Shown here: piece after piece, positions 44,463 to 57,185 of the stretch | Layout of the letters: each line of letters starts with the position of its first letter | How positions within the stretch are numbered: position 1 is the first letter of the stretch | Source: Dictyophora rubrovolvata | Lineage: Eukaryota; Basidiomycota; Agaricomycetes; Phallales; Phallaceae | Reading direction: 5' to 3' | DNA length: 64,000 nucleotides | NCBI GenBank assembly: GCA_029959195.1 | Contig: CP114123.1 | Span: forward strand, 2,046,001-2,110,000 | Position numbers and translations under genes: made by a program | The notes under the pieces: model-generated | The model's database searches: none | Told to the model about the DNA's origin: nothing | What the model saw: only the letters and a program-made list of their open reading frames with translations

Positions 44463-46290
44463 GGTGAGTAAAAGAAATGTCTCGCTCTGTCTTACATGCC
44501 TGATACTCACCTTATTATTTATATACAGAGGCGCGAGGAAGAATAGCACTACCGTTCAAGTGCTGACTTCCGCTGCCAGCTTATTTTGCGTTTACATAGT
44601 TCTACGAACAATCTTCCTCTCAATGCCTAATGTGCACGAAGAATCTACCTCTCCAAATTTCAGCGATACCGACATCCTTTCACCCAACAGTCTCCTTGAC
44701 CCTGATATCGCAGGACAATGTATCGATCTCTGTACAAGCTATTGCTCTGGTTCAATTGACAAGTTTGAAGCAATTGTTCAAATCTCTGCGACACTTGCAA
44801 CGTCACAGGCTTGCACCTGAGCTGCTCGAGGACAAGCAATTGAGAGTTATCTTGACATCCTCGAGAAGGACAGCGAACTTTGGGGTAGTCAAGATGTCGT
44901 TGCCAATAAAGGAGCTATTCTTGAAGGAGATGAAGGAGATGGATTTGAGGGCACAGGAGGACACGTCGTTGAGGGTAGAAGGGATGCTAAGAACAGAAAA
45001 CGTAAACAGATTGATGAAGAAGAATCGGATGAGGGAAAGGGTGATGACGAATTTGATACGTCGTTACTCCCTTGGAAAATACAAAATACTATTTCACCGA
45101 CGAAACCCCCCGAAGGCGTGCAGCAAACAAATGAACTCATCCAGCTCTTCGCTAAAGATCTCAAGAAAACCAAGCTCTCTTTACTCTGTACACCGAAACG
45201 ACCCCTTATGCCAGATTCGGAGTGGGACAACATTATTAAAGGCAAGGCGGTCGATCTCGATGGAGTTCTTAGCAACATGGTCGTTGTCGGTTTTAGCAAC
45301 AGACAAATTGAGCAATTTGGCGGTTTGGAGCTTACCTTCAAGAATGGTACCGCAACTAAACGCGTCCGGACACACGGAGGAATGGGAGATGGCTTGGAGC
45401 AGGGCGCGTGAAGCACTCGAGCTCGCTTTTCCTCACCGTAAGAAGAACCCCGAATCTATTCTGAACATATGCACCGGAAATTTAGCGCAACCCACTCCAA
45501 TTTCCATGGCCGTGTCATCCTCTATAACCGTGCCGTTCGTGAGCGTGTCGCCCAATCCTCTTGCCTATTCTTTGCAAGCACGCACGACTTCGACGATCTT
45601 TCTATCATGCATACATCAACAATGGGTTCAGGCATACATACTTCAGGGAATCAGCAATCCCAATTCACTGTCTCTGGACAGGTTAAACGAGTCAAGTATC
45701 CAGAGACCTGTCGCAGGTTCAACGCTGGGTCCTGTCCTAATTCCGCATCTTCATGCAGGTACCAGCATGTATACGCAGTATGCAGACAAGGTGATCACAC
45801 AGTGGGTGAAGAGAAATGCAGCAAGAAGTTCAAATGAAACTGAATTAGTTATCTACAGGACTAAACCTCGCTTCGCAAGAGATTTTTTGGTGGTATAACC
45901 ACGAGACTAGCTTCTCGTCTTCCATCCATTTGTCGGAATTTGCACCTCCCCTTCCTGCTCCACCACGTTCTGAATACTTTAATCTAGCTGCTATTTCCAC
46001 CATTCCGAATAACCCGAACCTTTTAAAGTTGTTACACCTATCAAAGTGGACCGTCTCGAATCTATGTTATCTTCGTTCTTTCTGTTTGCCGGGGCTTGCG
46101 AGAAGGCTTCTGGCCTTGGGCTACGACCAATGGGAAGAGATACCCCGTCACCTGGGACAATTCTCATCGTCCTATACTCGACCCTCAGCATCAAGTCTTT
46201 CTTAGAACACAGAGAGACGAAGAAGTTCGTTTAGGCCAATACTCGATGTCATTTGGGCCGGAGCTATTACCCGGAATGTATTTATACAGC
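44463..46290 (+). pseudogene. Retroelement relic (gag-like with zinc motif, start of pol)
   Basis: Follows in order: an acidic, helical segment (RKRKQIDEEESDEG), then LMPDSEWDNIIKGKAVDLDGVLS, then EALELAFPHRKKNPE, RVILYNRAVRERVAQ, and a cysteine-rich block C-x8-C-x6-C-x3-H (CRRFNAGSC...CRYQH). Next comes DRLES and a pre-reverse-transcriptase segment recalled from Agaricomycete elements (REGFWPWA, WDNSHRPILDPQH, FGPELLPGM). The frame changes at about 45380, 45460 and after 46080, so it is dead. It stops abruptly at about 46290 against the duplicated MYND fragment. Element class (DIRS-like or other) is my inference from memory of related proteins. Confidence 0.65.
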
Positions 46291-46830
46291 CGATAACTAG
46301 TGAAAAATCAATCTCTTCCCGGTCCTCCGAGGATGAACTAGCTGATTGGCTAAATGGCACTGGGGTGGGAGATGACAAAGATAAACATCGTTGTGCCCAC
46401 CACGAACATGTACACTCGTCCCGACCTGTTTTCGGAAGTGAGATTTTGATGTATGTCTGCGCACGTTGTGGAAAACCTAGTGTGGCGTTAAAGAAATGCA
46501 CGAGATGCTTAACAACCAAGTGAGTCACGGTATTTATAGGTTTTCATTTGCTACGCCGCGTTTGTGCATTTCTTACACGGATATCTTTTAGGTATTGCAA
46601 TGCCTCATGTCAAAAATTGCATTGGCAAAAACACAAAAAAGATATGTAAACCTCCTGAGACTGCTTAATTAACGTATCAAGTCAATTGTAAATTTTCGCT
46701 TCCCATCCATTGACTACATCACTTAACATTCGCGTCGAGGAAACAATGAGATTGAAAGAACAAAGTAGCACCCGCTGCACGTTACTCTACCACTTCCAGC
46801 CCTCCCGGCCTTCATTATTTCACTCAGTTT
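46290..46830 (+). pseudogene. Truncated, frameshifted MYND gene duplicate
   Basis: Matches 41187-41750 with about nine in ten bases the same. It retains the acidic/His linker, CARCGK and CTRC, the intron, and CNASCQKLHWQKHKK. An extra A in the run before GATATG shifts the frame so that the last zinc-binding Cys is lost and the protein stops after KKDM. It begins exactly where the retroelement relic ends. Confidence 0.8.
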
Positions 46831-46912
46831 TATCTATCATGTATCTGGAATAATAATAATAATACCATACTTATGAATGTATTTCATAATATTACTTTAA
46901 CCCCTTATTATC

Positions 46913-49693
46913 TCACAAGTTTTGGTCCCCGCCTACCTCATACACATACGGGTCCCTATAATGCGCATGTTGTGGCGCAGTTCCCATCTCGTAAGATTGC
47001 TGGTGTGTAGGGCCTTCGAAAGATTGACGATCGGACCAAACGTTATCTCCATTACGAAGAGGTGCATATTCACCACCGGCGCCGGTGCTAATTGGTGCTA
47101 GAATACTACCTCGACGTTTAGTGCCTTTTTTATGACGTCTCCAGAAGATACTGTAAAAAAAATTAAATTAGTACATACATACTTACAAAAAGAAAAAAAG
47201 AAAACACCAAGGAGACTCACAATGCAACAGCAATAGCAATAATCACAACAACAACTCCAGCCGCAACCCCAATCCCAATCTGCACAGCATGGCGCTTCAA
47301 GGATCCCTCATTCTTCAAATCCGGATCCGTAAAAATAAGCTTCCTTCCCACAATCGCATTCGCGCTGGGTTGGTTCTTGGGGTTATAACAGTACTGGCTA
47401 AAGCATTTCTTGCAGACGTCTGACCGGTCAACTGGATTCTGCACTGCAAGACGAGCACGATCCACAATAGCGCACTTGAAGCACGTGGGATATTGTGGGT
47501 CGGAGCCTGTCGCATTTGGAAGGAAGCCGGACGTGGCACTTAGAGTGGATTGGCGGGTGAAGGCGTCTTGATGGACCTGGGAATACGAGGTTTTGAAGCC
47601 ACTGGGACTGATATGGAACGTCATTAGATCATTTAATTGTTCGTTGATGACTGTGCTCAGTGAAGGGCAAGGGTAACGTACTTGGTGACAGGATTACTTC
47701 CGTCTGCAGGAGGGGAATTTGGAATGTAGATAATTAAGGGGAATTCGGGCGGGGATTTGACAGGATCACAGCCGAAGAAGGTAGGGCGGAGGGTGACGCC
47801 AGTCTTTGCAAAGTCGTCAGGAATTGGTGGGAAAGCTTGGTGTGTTTCGTTCAGGAGGGAGGTAACACGGTTACTGGCGATGCGCAGGGCAGTTCCGCTA
47901 AGATGGAACATCAGGATACGAGAGAACTTGAGCAATACTTTGAAAACTTACTCGGGCCATTTGTTGTCAGTGTGTTCGCCAGTAGCATCAAGAGCAATAA
48001 TGACGCTAATATTGCGGGATTTCACCATAAGTTGTTCAATGGGGAGATAATTTTGAGAACCACCGAGGTTGAGCCAGTCTTCGTTCCAATCAGAGAATCC
48101 GGGCTGGCTGGAACTCTTTCTGAAAGGCTAATTGTGGACGAGAATTAAAACAAGATAAATATTAGGGATATTATAAGACATACGTTAGGCCAATTACCGA
48201 CGTCGTATCTTCGAGATTGTGTCTATTAGGGATTAATATAAGCCTAATGAAGTTCGTCGGGGAGGATTAGAAGTATTAGAAGCGTACTTGGTTGGTCAAT
48301 TTTCCTAACAGATAACTGAAGGTATTCTGACCCTCCAAATCGAATGCACTCAGGTCCGGCTTGCTACCGTCATTCGAATTCTGACGTACTCTTTTTAAAT
48401 TTGTGTTCGGGACTGAAGATGCATAATACGTACGTATAATGGGCTACTGGACGCACCCGCTAAATAGCAAGCTTGGTCGAATCCGGTTACGCATTGGCCA
48501 TTCTGGGGTTTCCCATCCATGGCATGAGTGCCAAGGTATTTCGTTGGCGTCATTGCGTTGAGACGAGGGTCATGGGATCCCATCTCGTAAGGAGTGATCT
48601 ATATTAAGTTTAGATTTAGCGTTGAATTTAACCTTGAGACGAAAAACGGACCTCGTAAACCATCTTCTGTTCCCACTGTGCGACTTCATCCCCATTACTT
48701 GGATTCTGAGTAGCTAAGGTTAAAATCGGAAAAGGAATTTCACTATTTTGGAATGGGGATCTATTAACTCCGTCCGACCATAATAGGTCACTTCCGTGGG
48801 CGGTATCGTCAGTATAAAAATTGTCCAAGACGGTTTCATTGAACACATGGTATGAGATCATATTAGACCAAAGGTCTACCAGACTCGGCTGCCTAGAGGC
48901 TGATTAAATATCTAGGTAACATCTTAAAGAAGAACACCTCTCACAATCCCTGGTTGGCCTTGGTAAATGCATTCTGCAGGATGCTACTGTAATATTTTTG
49001 GTTGTTTGCCTCAGAGATATCGGGGCCAGCAGGATTGAGAAGGTCGAGGTTAAGATAATTGGCAGCTGAAGTACTCTGACGTTTAAAGACTTTGTGTACG
49101 AGTTCGGGAGAGTTTGCCGGTTCCAGTAAACTACGTCGAGTTTGGCGAACCCGGAGACCTATGAAAGGCGTGGGAGATGCAGTGATCACAGCACCTTTGC
49201 TCATTTAATACGATATCATATCTTTGCAAGCAACAACAATAACCGCACCAGCATTTCCCGAAAATGATACAACGGGCGGTAAAAACTGACTAACTCCGAT
49301 CTCTCTTGATGTGTGGCTCCGTGGAATACTTGCCGTCAAGATAGCTTGGGTGAACAGTGCTCCACGAAGTCCATCGCCTCCTGAGGCGAGTCCGATCGTC
49401 GGAGGATGGCCAATGGTGTCCTTGGACCCGCCATAGCCAAGGTCCGAGGGGTCGCCCAGCCATGCATTCCAATCGCCCTCGACGACGCGGGATCTTTCTT
49501 GCCAATACGATGCCTCTTGGGTGCTGAGTTGGCTACTAGAGGAAACCTGACGAAAAAAGCTACTAGAGCATTCAGGGTCGTTCGTCGTACTATATGTCGC
49601 TCGACTGACGAGTTTGCTGCCGTTGTTGGTTGGCATCACGAAGGAGAGAAAGTGAGGAAAAAGTAACAAGAGAATAGGGAGAATATAATACAT
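46913..49693 (-). CDS. Phospholipase B / lysophospholipase, membrane-tailed
   Basis: Minus strand, many exons, start at 49693 with a signal peptide (MYYILPILLLLFPHFLSFV). Family blocks in order: WQERSRVVEGDWNAWL, GLASGGDGLRGALFTQAIL (the glycine-rich oxyanion region, SGGD in place of the usual SGGG), NEIPFPILTLATQ, YEMGSHDPRLNAMTPTKYLG, GQCVTGFDQACYLAGASSS, VIIALDATGEHTDNKWP, and YPTCFKCAIVDRAR with the C-terminal Cys cluster. It ends with a transmembrane helix (GVAAGVVVVIIAIAVA) and a cytosolic tail RRHKKGTKRRG. The usual GLSGGSW nucleophile elbow is not readable; only SFSGNAGAV appears at that place, so the model near 49200-49300 is uncertain. Confidence 0.75.
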
Positions 49694-50850
49694 ACTTTAT
49701 AAAAGACGACTCGGATACAGATGCCCGTGATGGTTATACAGGAACTCTTCACCAGGTTTGATGAGACCGACGTGTCAGGGTTGGTCTAACAAAAAGAGGA
49801 GGACCCTTGTCACGTAGACCAAAAATCATACATATGTCAGATGCTGTGAGTTCCGAGGATTTAAGATAGATCAAGGGTGATCACTGCTGACGATGACAAG
49901 AAGGGACCGCCGGTGTCTTTATTGCTGTTGCAGTGACCTCCACTGTACTGTAAAAGGTCCTGCAGTGCGTGACTCGCGCGACGCCCTCGGTTTTCTCCGA
50001 ACCCTCCGAGTCTTTGTTCCCCATACTGACGATAGCCTTGTCGAGCGAAGCCCGGAAGCTGTAATATCCGCCCCGACGAGAATGACGAAACACATTCACT
50101 AGAGTCTTCGGCGGCGCATTCTACGTCAAAGTAAGTTTTGAATCTGACACTGATTTCAATAGATAAGAGGGGTATTTAGCGAAGAAATCCGCAGACACAG
50201 AAATACTAATATCAAGGATGACGTGATGACGGTCATTTTTTCGCCAGGGACGCTCTCAGAGTCGAAGCTGCGGCTTAAAACGTGGTCTGGTTGCCAATCT
50301 CACAAGGCCATTGAACACTCATCTCAAGACGACGTGTCCTAACTAGAAGCTGACTTTTAAAGTTAATTACCCGAATCCTATTAATATTAATAGGAGTCTG
50401 ACACTAACATTGCTGGTATACCAGTGGTACTAATAACGAAAGGCACGAGTCAATGTTTTTGACGTACGACTCGGAGTCGGTCGGAAATCCTTAATGGCCA
50501 CACTTAAGGGCCACGTGTATTCCAAGCGCTCCCAACACTTGAAGCTTGAAGTTTTCTGTGGTTCAGAAAATTACTGCAGTTCTTTGTCTAGGGGTTACAA
50601 TGGAAAATCCATTTTTGGAAGCGCTCAACTTGATTCGATGCGCGTATCAATGGCAAAAATAGCCTCACACACGAGTGTATATATACGTGCCGCGAGGTGA
50701 TTTGCCATTGGGCATGGATAATCTCGTAACCGCAGTAGTGGCGCTGCAAGAATAGTTTTCTTTAAAATAATAGGATGAGACAGGTTTCACTTTACACACC
50801 CCATCATCGCACCTCTCTCGACCCCAGACCGCTGGGTGTACCCATTGCCA
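49694..50850. other. Intergenic with a duplicated fragment and a palindrome
   Basis: About 49960-50125 repeats 41930-42125. A perfect 20-base palindrome, TCCTATTAATATTAATAGGA, lies at 50376-50395. A TATATATA run lies near 50681, before the GH16 gene. No gene is seen. Confidence 0.6.
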
Positions 50851-52297
50851 ATGAAGCAATTTGCTAGAACAACTATTGTTTCACTTTCATTTTTGAGCCT
50901 TGTTTGTGCTCAAGGACCATACACCCTGGTGAAAACGTATGAGGGTGCAACATTCTTTGACGACTGGGTGTACTTCAATCACTGTTCGTTTGTCTCGTCT
51001 CCTTGCATTAATGCTCTATTGAATTCACGGTTTCACCTCAGTCGATAACCTAACCAATGGCGACGTCATTTTTGTATCCAAAGAAGAAGCTATAGCATCT
51101 AACCTAACCTTCGTTAACGATGCCGGAAACGCCATCATCAAAGTTGACAACACTACCGTGGTTCCATTAAATATAAAGCGGAATTCTGTTCGCATTAGCA
51201 CCAGTCAATTGTGGCCCGTAGGGAGTGTTTGGACTTCGGATATACTTCACGCTCCGTTTGGTTGCAGGTTCGTTTACAGTGCCATAAAGAATCGTCGCTA
51301 TTAGACCATTCACCTTTTTTTTTCTCTCCTCAAAGTGTCTGGCCTGCGTGGTGGAGTCAAGCTCCTACATCTCCAATTGGTGGAGAAATTGATACGTTTG
51401 AAAATGTCAACATGGCAACGACTAATCAGGTCTCCTTGCACACGACTACCGTATGCCACAAAGCTCCTTTTATCTAACGTCCTTGATTCTTATTCACAAT
51501 CAAACGTCAGGGCTGTAACTTGGATTCAAAAGGAACATTCAGCGGAAACGTTATATCCACAAACTGCTCCGAAGCGAGTAATGGCAATCAAGGATGCATT
51601 ATACAAGATGCTGAGAATGGTGCTTTTGGGCCTTCATTCTCTGCTGATGGAGGTGGTGTATTTGTGACGGAATATGCTAACGATGCTATCAACATCTGGT
51701 TCTTCACGGTACGCCACAAACTGAACAATATGGACCACACAATCTGTAAAGCTTCTCTCTCTAGCGCGCCAAGGTCCCTTCAGTCCTTAACGATTCCTCG
51801 ACAACGATGCTCGATACCACAACGCTCGGTACACCTTTGGCCAGTTACGATAATACAGGCTGCAACATTACCAAATTCTTCCTTCCTCAAGAACTAATAT
51901 TCGATATTACCCTATGTGGAGACTTGTACGGAATCCTTTTCCAAAAATACTCACACATTTCTCAATAATTTTCTGTAGTGCGGGAAATCCAATGATCTTC
52001 AACGAAACATGTCAGGGTGCATGCTATAATGATTTTGTCATCGGACCTCCCTCAGGATACGATGACGCCTTCTTCGAAGTGAGGAACGTGAAAGTCTTTC
52101 AGAATTCCGCCGCGATAGCAGCCAATTCATCTTCGAACTCAACCAAATCATCTTCAAACTCGACCAAATCATCTTCAAATTCTACTTCGAACGGAAACAA
52201 AACGAACTCTGCTCAAAGTTCAACGAAATTGTCAAGTATGGCACTATTCGCGCTGTTAAGTGGGGCAGCGATGGTATTCTTTGGATTTTGGCTTTGA
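50851..52297 (+). CDS. GH16 beta-glucanase, secreted, membrane/GPI-tailed (copy B)
   Basis: Six exons: 50851-50983, 51042-51267, 51336-51450, 51511-51708, 51765-51925, 51979-52297; 383 residues. Signal peptide MKQFARTTIVSLSFLSLVCA. Catalytic GEIDTFE in exon 3. A Ser/Asn-rich repeat (SSSNSTK three times) forms the C-terminal linker, followed by a hydrophobic tail (LFALLSGAAMVFFGFWL). Exon 5 (161 bases) corresponds to exons 5 and 6 of copy A joined without the extra intron. The extracellular role in beta-glucan hydrolysis is as for the other copies. Confidence 0.93.
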
Positions 52298-52781
52298 ATG
52301 TGCTTTCTTTGCTTTGCTTTGAAACTTTTATTGATCATTAGTGTTCTTAATACTTTGGACATAAAAATTGCTCTGAAACCCCCAATCATAGTTCTACTCT
52401 ATGATAACTGTGGATTGCCTTCCCTTTTTCTGTTGCTTTTTGTTAATTATGTATGTACGTACATGGAATTACATGTAAACTGCGTCGGACAGTCGTGTTC
52501 CAAGTGTTTTTCTGCATAATGCTCGATCAACTAGACATATTGATTGCTCCAATCTCATTGAGCGTAATAACAGACATTTATTTTCAAATTCAAATATCAC
52601 TACACGAACCGCGTAACTACACATTAAAAAATTAGTACTAAGTAATTTACCCTTCTTATTTGCTAATTATCAATTTTCAATCAAGATCTAAAAAAAAAAC
52701 AAAAGAAGAAATAGTCCCAAGGAATAGACAGTTAACCATTTTATGAATCAATGCATGCATTTCAAATTCAATATCGCCAAT
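52298..52781. other. Convergent 3' region
   Basis: AT-rich trailer DNA between GH16 copy B and the glutamate dehydrogenase. No gene is seen. Confidence 0.7.
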
Positions 52782-55700
52782 CTAAGCACCAGCGGATAAA
52801 CTTCGAAGGAAGTGGTAAAAGTCTACGTTGGACGCTTGGACACCGTGCTTGTAAATCTATAAGAAAAGAAAAAAATCAGATATCAAAGGGAAACGATGGA
52901 AAAAAAAAAAAAGCTCACATAATGAGAAGCAACCCAACTACTGAACAAAGCACGCTGATACTGTTCCGGCAACCGCCGCATAATCGTTTCCAACCCAACC
53001 CTCTTCAAAAGGGTAGGCGGAATAGCCCGTTGCAAAACAGCCTTTCTACACGCGACATCATCGAACAAATCCGAATTCTCCAAGTCATCCTGGAGACTCG
53101 TAATCTTTATGCTCAATTCGTCTGAGATGACCGTGCGGGATTTTGTACCGCGCAGACGCATGTGTTCTTTGTGGATACAAGTGAATTCGGCAGTGGCATT
53201 GGCGGCGATGATGGCTTGGATGTCTTTTACGTATGAAGCGTAAAATTCGGTTGGTGTGCCCGAGGGGAAGGTCATTAGTTCGAAGAATTCTTTATCGTTT
53301 AAGCTTAGACCGGCCAAGACGTCCAGTGATGAGCATGTTACTCCACCCTAAATAAAATGTATACGCCGTGAGATAAATCATTGCATTTTTAGAACTTGAG
53401 GAACACCAACCTTGTTCGCACTAGAATCCTTGTACAACACGACTTTACGCTTCTCGAGATACAACCTCGCCTGTTGAGAGAAGAAAAGATTTGCACCCTC
53501 GACAATATACTTGAAATGAGGTTTGCCATCGTGATCGACCAATGCTGCAACATTAGATATATTGACGGCTTCAGGTCTAAACAGACACGTCAAAAAAAAG
53601 TATCCGCTATTTTCAAAAAAAATGGGACATACCGTCCACCGCAAGGAACAAACAAATCGGCCTTGAATCTCAAATGCGCCGTATTGCGGAAATCAGTTCC
53701 ATCAGCAACGACTTCACCAGCTGCACACATAGTCATCATTGTCATCAATCTTTCTTTTGTCCAAAACGCGCACAGTAGGGAGCTTAAAGACTTACAAGGT
53801 AACTTGACATCCTGATCCTCAACTTTAACAAGATACCCATCCTTGCTCAACTTGCTAGTATCAAAATTCGAAACCGGAATACGTTTTGTCGCAAGGCGGA
53901 CAAGCTCATCACGATGGAGGCCAGCCGGATCGGCAAGAACACCACTACCGTCAATGATAGCGACAGTCTTTTCCGAAGAAAGTAAAATTTCATCTATAAC
54001 AGCAGGAACCCCATTAGCTCGCGAAAGGTTAGAAACGATTGGGTTGTAGCCACTGACTCGATCCCAGATCACCATCCGGCCCACCAGTCTGAACTTTTGT
54101 CAAGTCCTTCTCACGCAATCCCATGTGTTTCATGATACCCAGACTGTACTGCCTGACACCTAAAGATGTCATACCATAGACATCATGCGGCACACCTCCC
54201 AATTTGGCAGCACTCTTTCCAGTAGTGAAACTCTTCCACCATGTAGCACCTCGTTGACGAGCATGCACTGTTAATCAAAGCAAAAAAAAACAGTTACAAA
54301 CTTGCTACAAAACAAAACAAAACAAAAAAGGCAAATCTTACACGCAGCCCAATCCATCATATCAGCAGTCCCTTCATCAGGCCCGAAGAACAAAATCTCG
54401 GCTTTGCCATATAAATCGACAATAGGATCTTTAATACCGGGTGTATGACCCGGAATAAGAAGATCTATTATCGCGTCTACATATTTTTCAAAACAGAGAC
54501 GGGGTGGGGCACCAAGGCTTTTTAAAAAAAAGAAATCAGACACCCAACTTTATCAGAAGTGGCGAAGGTGATTTTGAACTTACGATGGCAAAATCGTGCC
54601 CTTCGATCCACCTTCTGGTATATCCTTGTTTTTCAATGACTGAGTAAATGCAAGGTTGTAGTTCTCGTCGAACAGCATTCGCTGGTTTATTGAGTATGAC
54701 CTGTATTATTATTATATGCATCCATCAATATAGATCTTTTAATGGTGTTGGAAAAATAACCGTACTCTTTCCCCCTCGAAGTGACAATCCGAATACCTCC
54801 ACGAGCAACATCTTTGAACCGAATATGGAAACCTCTGAATTCAGAACCTGAACATCGACATCAGCGTTTAACTCGTTGGAAAACGCTGACATAAACAACG
54901 GGCTAACCAATAACAAAGAAAATGCCATAAGGCCGTCTGGGATATTCCAATTCAGGAAGGAAACCAGGCTCCAGTCGGAATGACAGCGCAACTTTAGTAG
55001 GTTGATAAAAGTTGGTCTTGAGAACGTGTCTATTAACACAAGCAGAAGGTAAACCGAAAGGATAGAGAAGAAAGATAACGTTGAGCTTACCGATTGAATA
55101 CAAGGAAACTTTCTAAAACGCTGACATGTTGCTTATTAGCGACAGTTTTTTTGATACGAGAGTGTAGTTCATCATCTGTAAGAGGTTGGAAGCTTTGTAG
55201 ACGCTGGTATGAGAGGGTCGGCCTAGAAAACGGAATGAGAACGTGGATAAGAGTCAGAAGGGGATATCAATGCGTACATCAACATAGACGATTCGTCAGC
55301 CGGATAGTGCGTCATTGCAAAGTTGACATAAAGAAGACGAATCTGCAATGGGCCCAGGCGCTTATATAAGCGACCGTCGAGCTCAAAGAGGATCTCAAAT
55401 TTAACATACCAAGTCAGGATAAGCTTTAACAATTTCTTCAATCAATTCTCTCGTATACGTCTCTTCTCTGAATCGTCTTTTGATTCCATTCAAGACTTCC
55501 GCATGATCAGGATTGGACTCGTCTAGTACATTGCGGAGGTCGCTGTAAGCTTGACCTAGTCGGTTACAGAAGTGTTGGGCAAAAATGTATCCACAGTCTG
55601 ACGAGGAGTTAATCAAAGATGACTTCGTCCCGGACGTTTGTTCATAACTTACAAGCATAAGTAGCCTCCTGAACGGCATGTCCCAGCCCCTGGTCCTCAA

Positions 55701-57185
55701 GCCCTGTACGGAAGAATATATTTCCCGGCAAACAGTACAACAAAGAGATCTCCTTGATGACTTGATGAATAGATACTTCAATAGGCGGGATTTCAATTGG
55801 ATGTTGTCCGGCAATGCCGTTCGATAAGGTGAGACGGACGGCATGTGAAGGCGAATCGGCTGGTAAGGGGTTAAGGTACAATGAGATGATGGTAATGCCG
55901 TTAGAGAACTGTTCGACATATTTGCGGACAGAATAAAGGTGGTAATAATGGTAAAGATCGGAAAGGGCGCTGAAGAAGTGTGATGTCGTGCCCATCTATT
56001 TGGTCGGAGTTGTTAAGGAAGGAAGAACGTGTGATCAGGCATGCTGACCTTGTAACCAATAACAACTCTCTTCTCTCTCGACGATTCGACTTCATACATC
56101 TCAATAACAGGCCCATGTCGTTTCTCCGCCGTCCTCAAAATACGCTGGTATATCTCCATAGTATTCTCCGAAGCCTTCTCCAAGAAGCTTTTATCAGAGA
56201 CTTTCCTGATATCAGTCTCGCCATCTTCGGCTAGGTACCATTCTTTACCAGCCCCCTGGGGAGGTGTCACGAATGAACAACGCGAAGTGAAGTAACATCG
56301 GAGTTGCTGACTCGATTTCGCGGATACAGCACCGGCGGAACGGTACGTTTCTAACCGGAATGCGCGGGTCGGTGTTGACTGATCAAGGAACAGTGCGTCG
56401 ATGCTGTGTTATATGAATGGTATATAAATAAAATGTAAACATGGGTTATAATTAGAAACTCTGGTTTGCGAAGTATAGAGAATGGAATCGCGAACCGTCT
56501 TTCGCATGTAGCGCCAGGACCTTGCGTAGAACTGACACCTGGTGGAGAAGTGTGGATGAAGAATGCACCTTCTGGACGCCCATTCTCGTCGTCGGGCTTG
56601 GTGATGCGCTCTAGTTCGAGCGTGAATTGCTCTGGGTCGTGTTTGGTGTAGGCGAGAACCTAAGTTAGACAGAGCCACGTCAGCATCACGCACAACCAAT
56701 GAGATAGAATGGAGAGCTAGGGAAGCAGGGCAGACAACAGACGACTCTTTGAACCCGGCCGACGTCTGCCTGCCGATGAGAAGCGAGACGGGAAGTAGGC
56801 TTTTTACCTTAGCTCCAAAGAGCGCTAAAACATGGTCCCCAATGACATCGACGCTTTCATTCTCAAAATACGTATCGTCAATCCCCAGACTGTCATAGAA
56901 CCATGCGACTTCAAGTTTGACAAGTTCGCGGGGGATAAAACCCTTTGCAGCAACGAGCTCCGTAACTCGGGCCTTTTGTGCACTCTTGCCCTTGAAGGTT
57001 GGCGTAGTGTATCCTGGCTGGTTTTTGACACGGTGAATTGCTGTTGGAGTGGCGGTTGCTGAGACGAGAGATACGTCGCTTCCTGGAGTGTCCAAGAGGG
57101 CGGGAGTGTGTGCGCCCGTTGACGTTGGGGTAAGAGATTGTCCGACAGGGAGCTTTAACCCGTCGAGATTGGGCTGTTGTGACAT
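52782..57185 (-). CDS. GDH2: NAD-specific glutamate dehydrogenase, large fungal type
   Basis: Minus strand, about fifteen or more exons, start MSQQPNLDGLKLPVGQ at 57185, end LRSLSAGA at 52782. Family blocks in order: TPTFKGKSAQ, VAWFYDSLGIDDTYF, TAEKRHGPVIEMYE, NRHVLKTNFYQPTKVALSF, GSEFRGFHIRFKDVARGGIR, SINQRMLFDENYNLAFTQ, the catalytic-Lys loop DIPEGGSKG, GKAEILFFGPDEGTADMMDW, GGPDGDLGSNEI (dinucleotide binding), DPAGLHRDELVRLATKR, EDQDVKLPSGEVVADGT, KFKYIVEGANLFF, and YQRALFSSWVASHYIYK. Reaction: glutamate + NAD to 2-oxoglutarate + ammonium + NADH, expected in mitochondria. No break is seen in any conserved block. Confidence 0.93.

Noticed and set aside
44889-45416. 175-codon minus-strand frame
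   Set aside because: It is antisense to the retroelement relic, whose plus-strand reading has family-like motifs; the minus frame has none.
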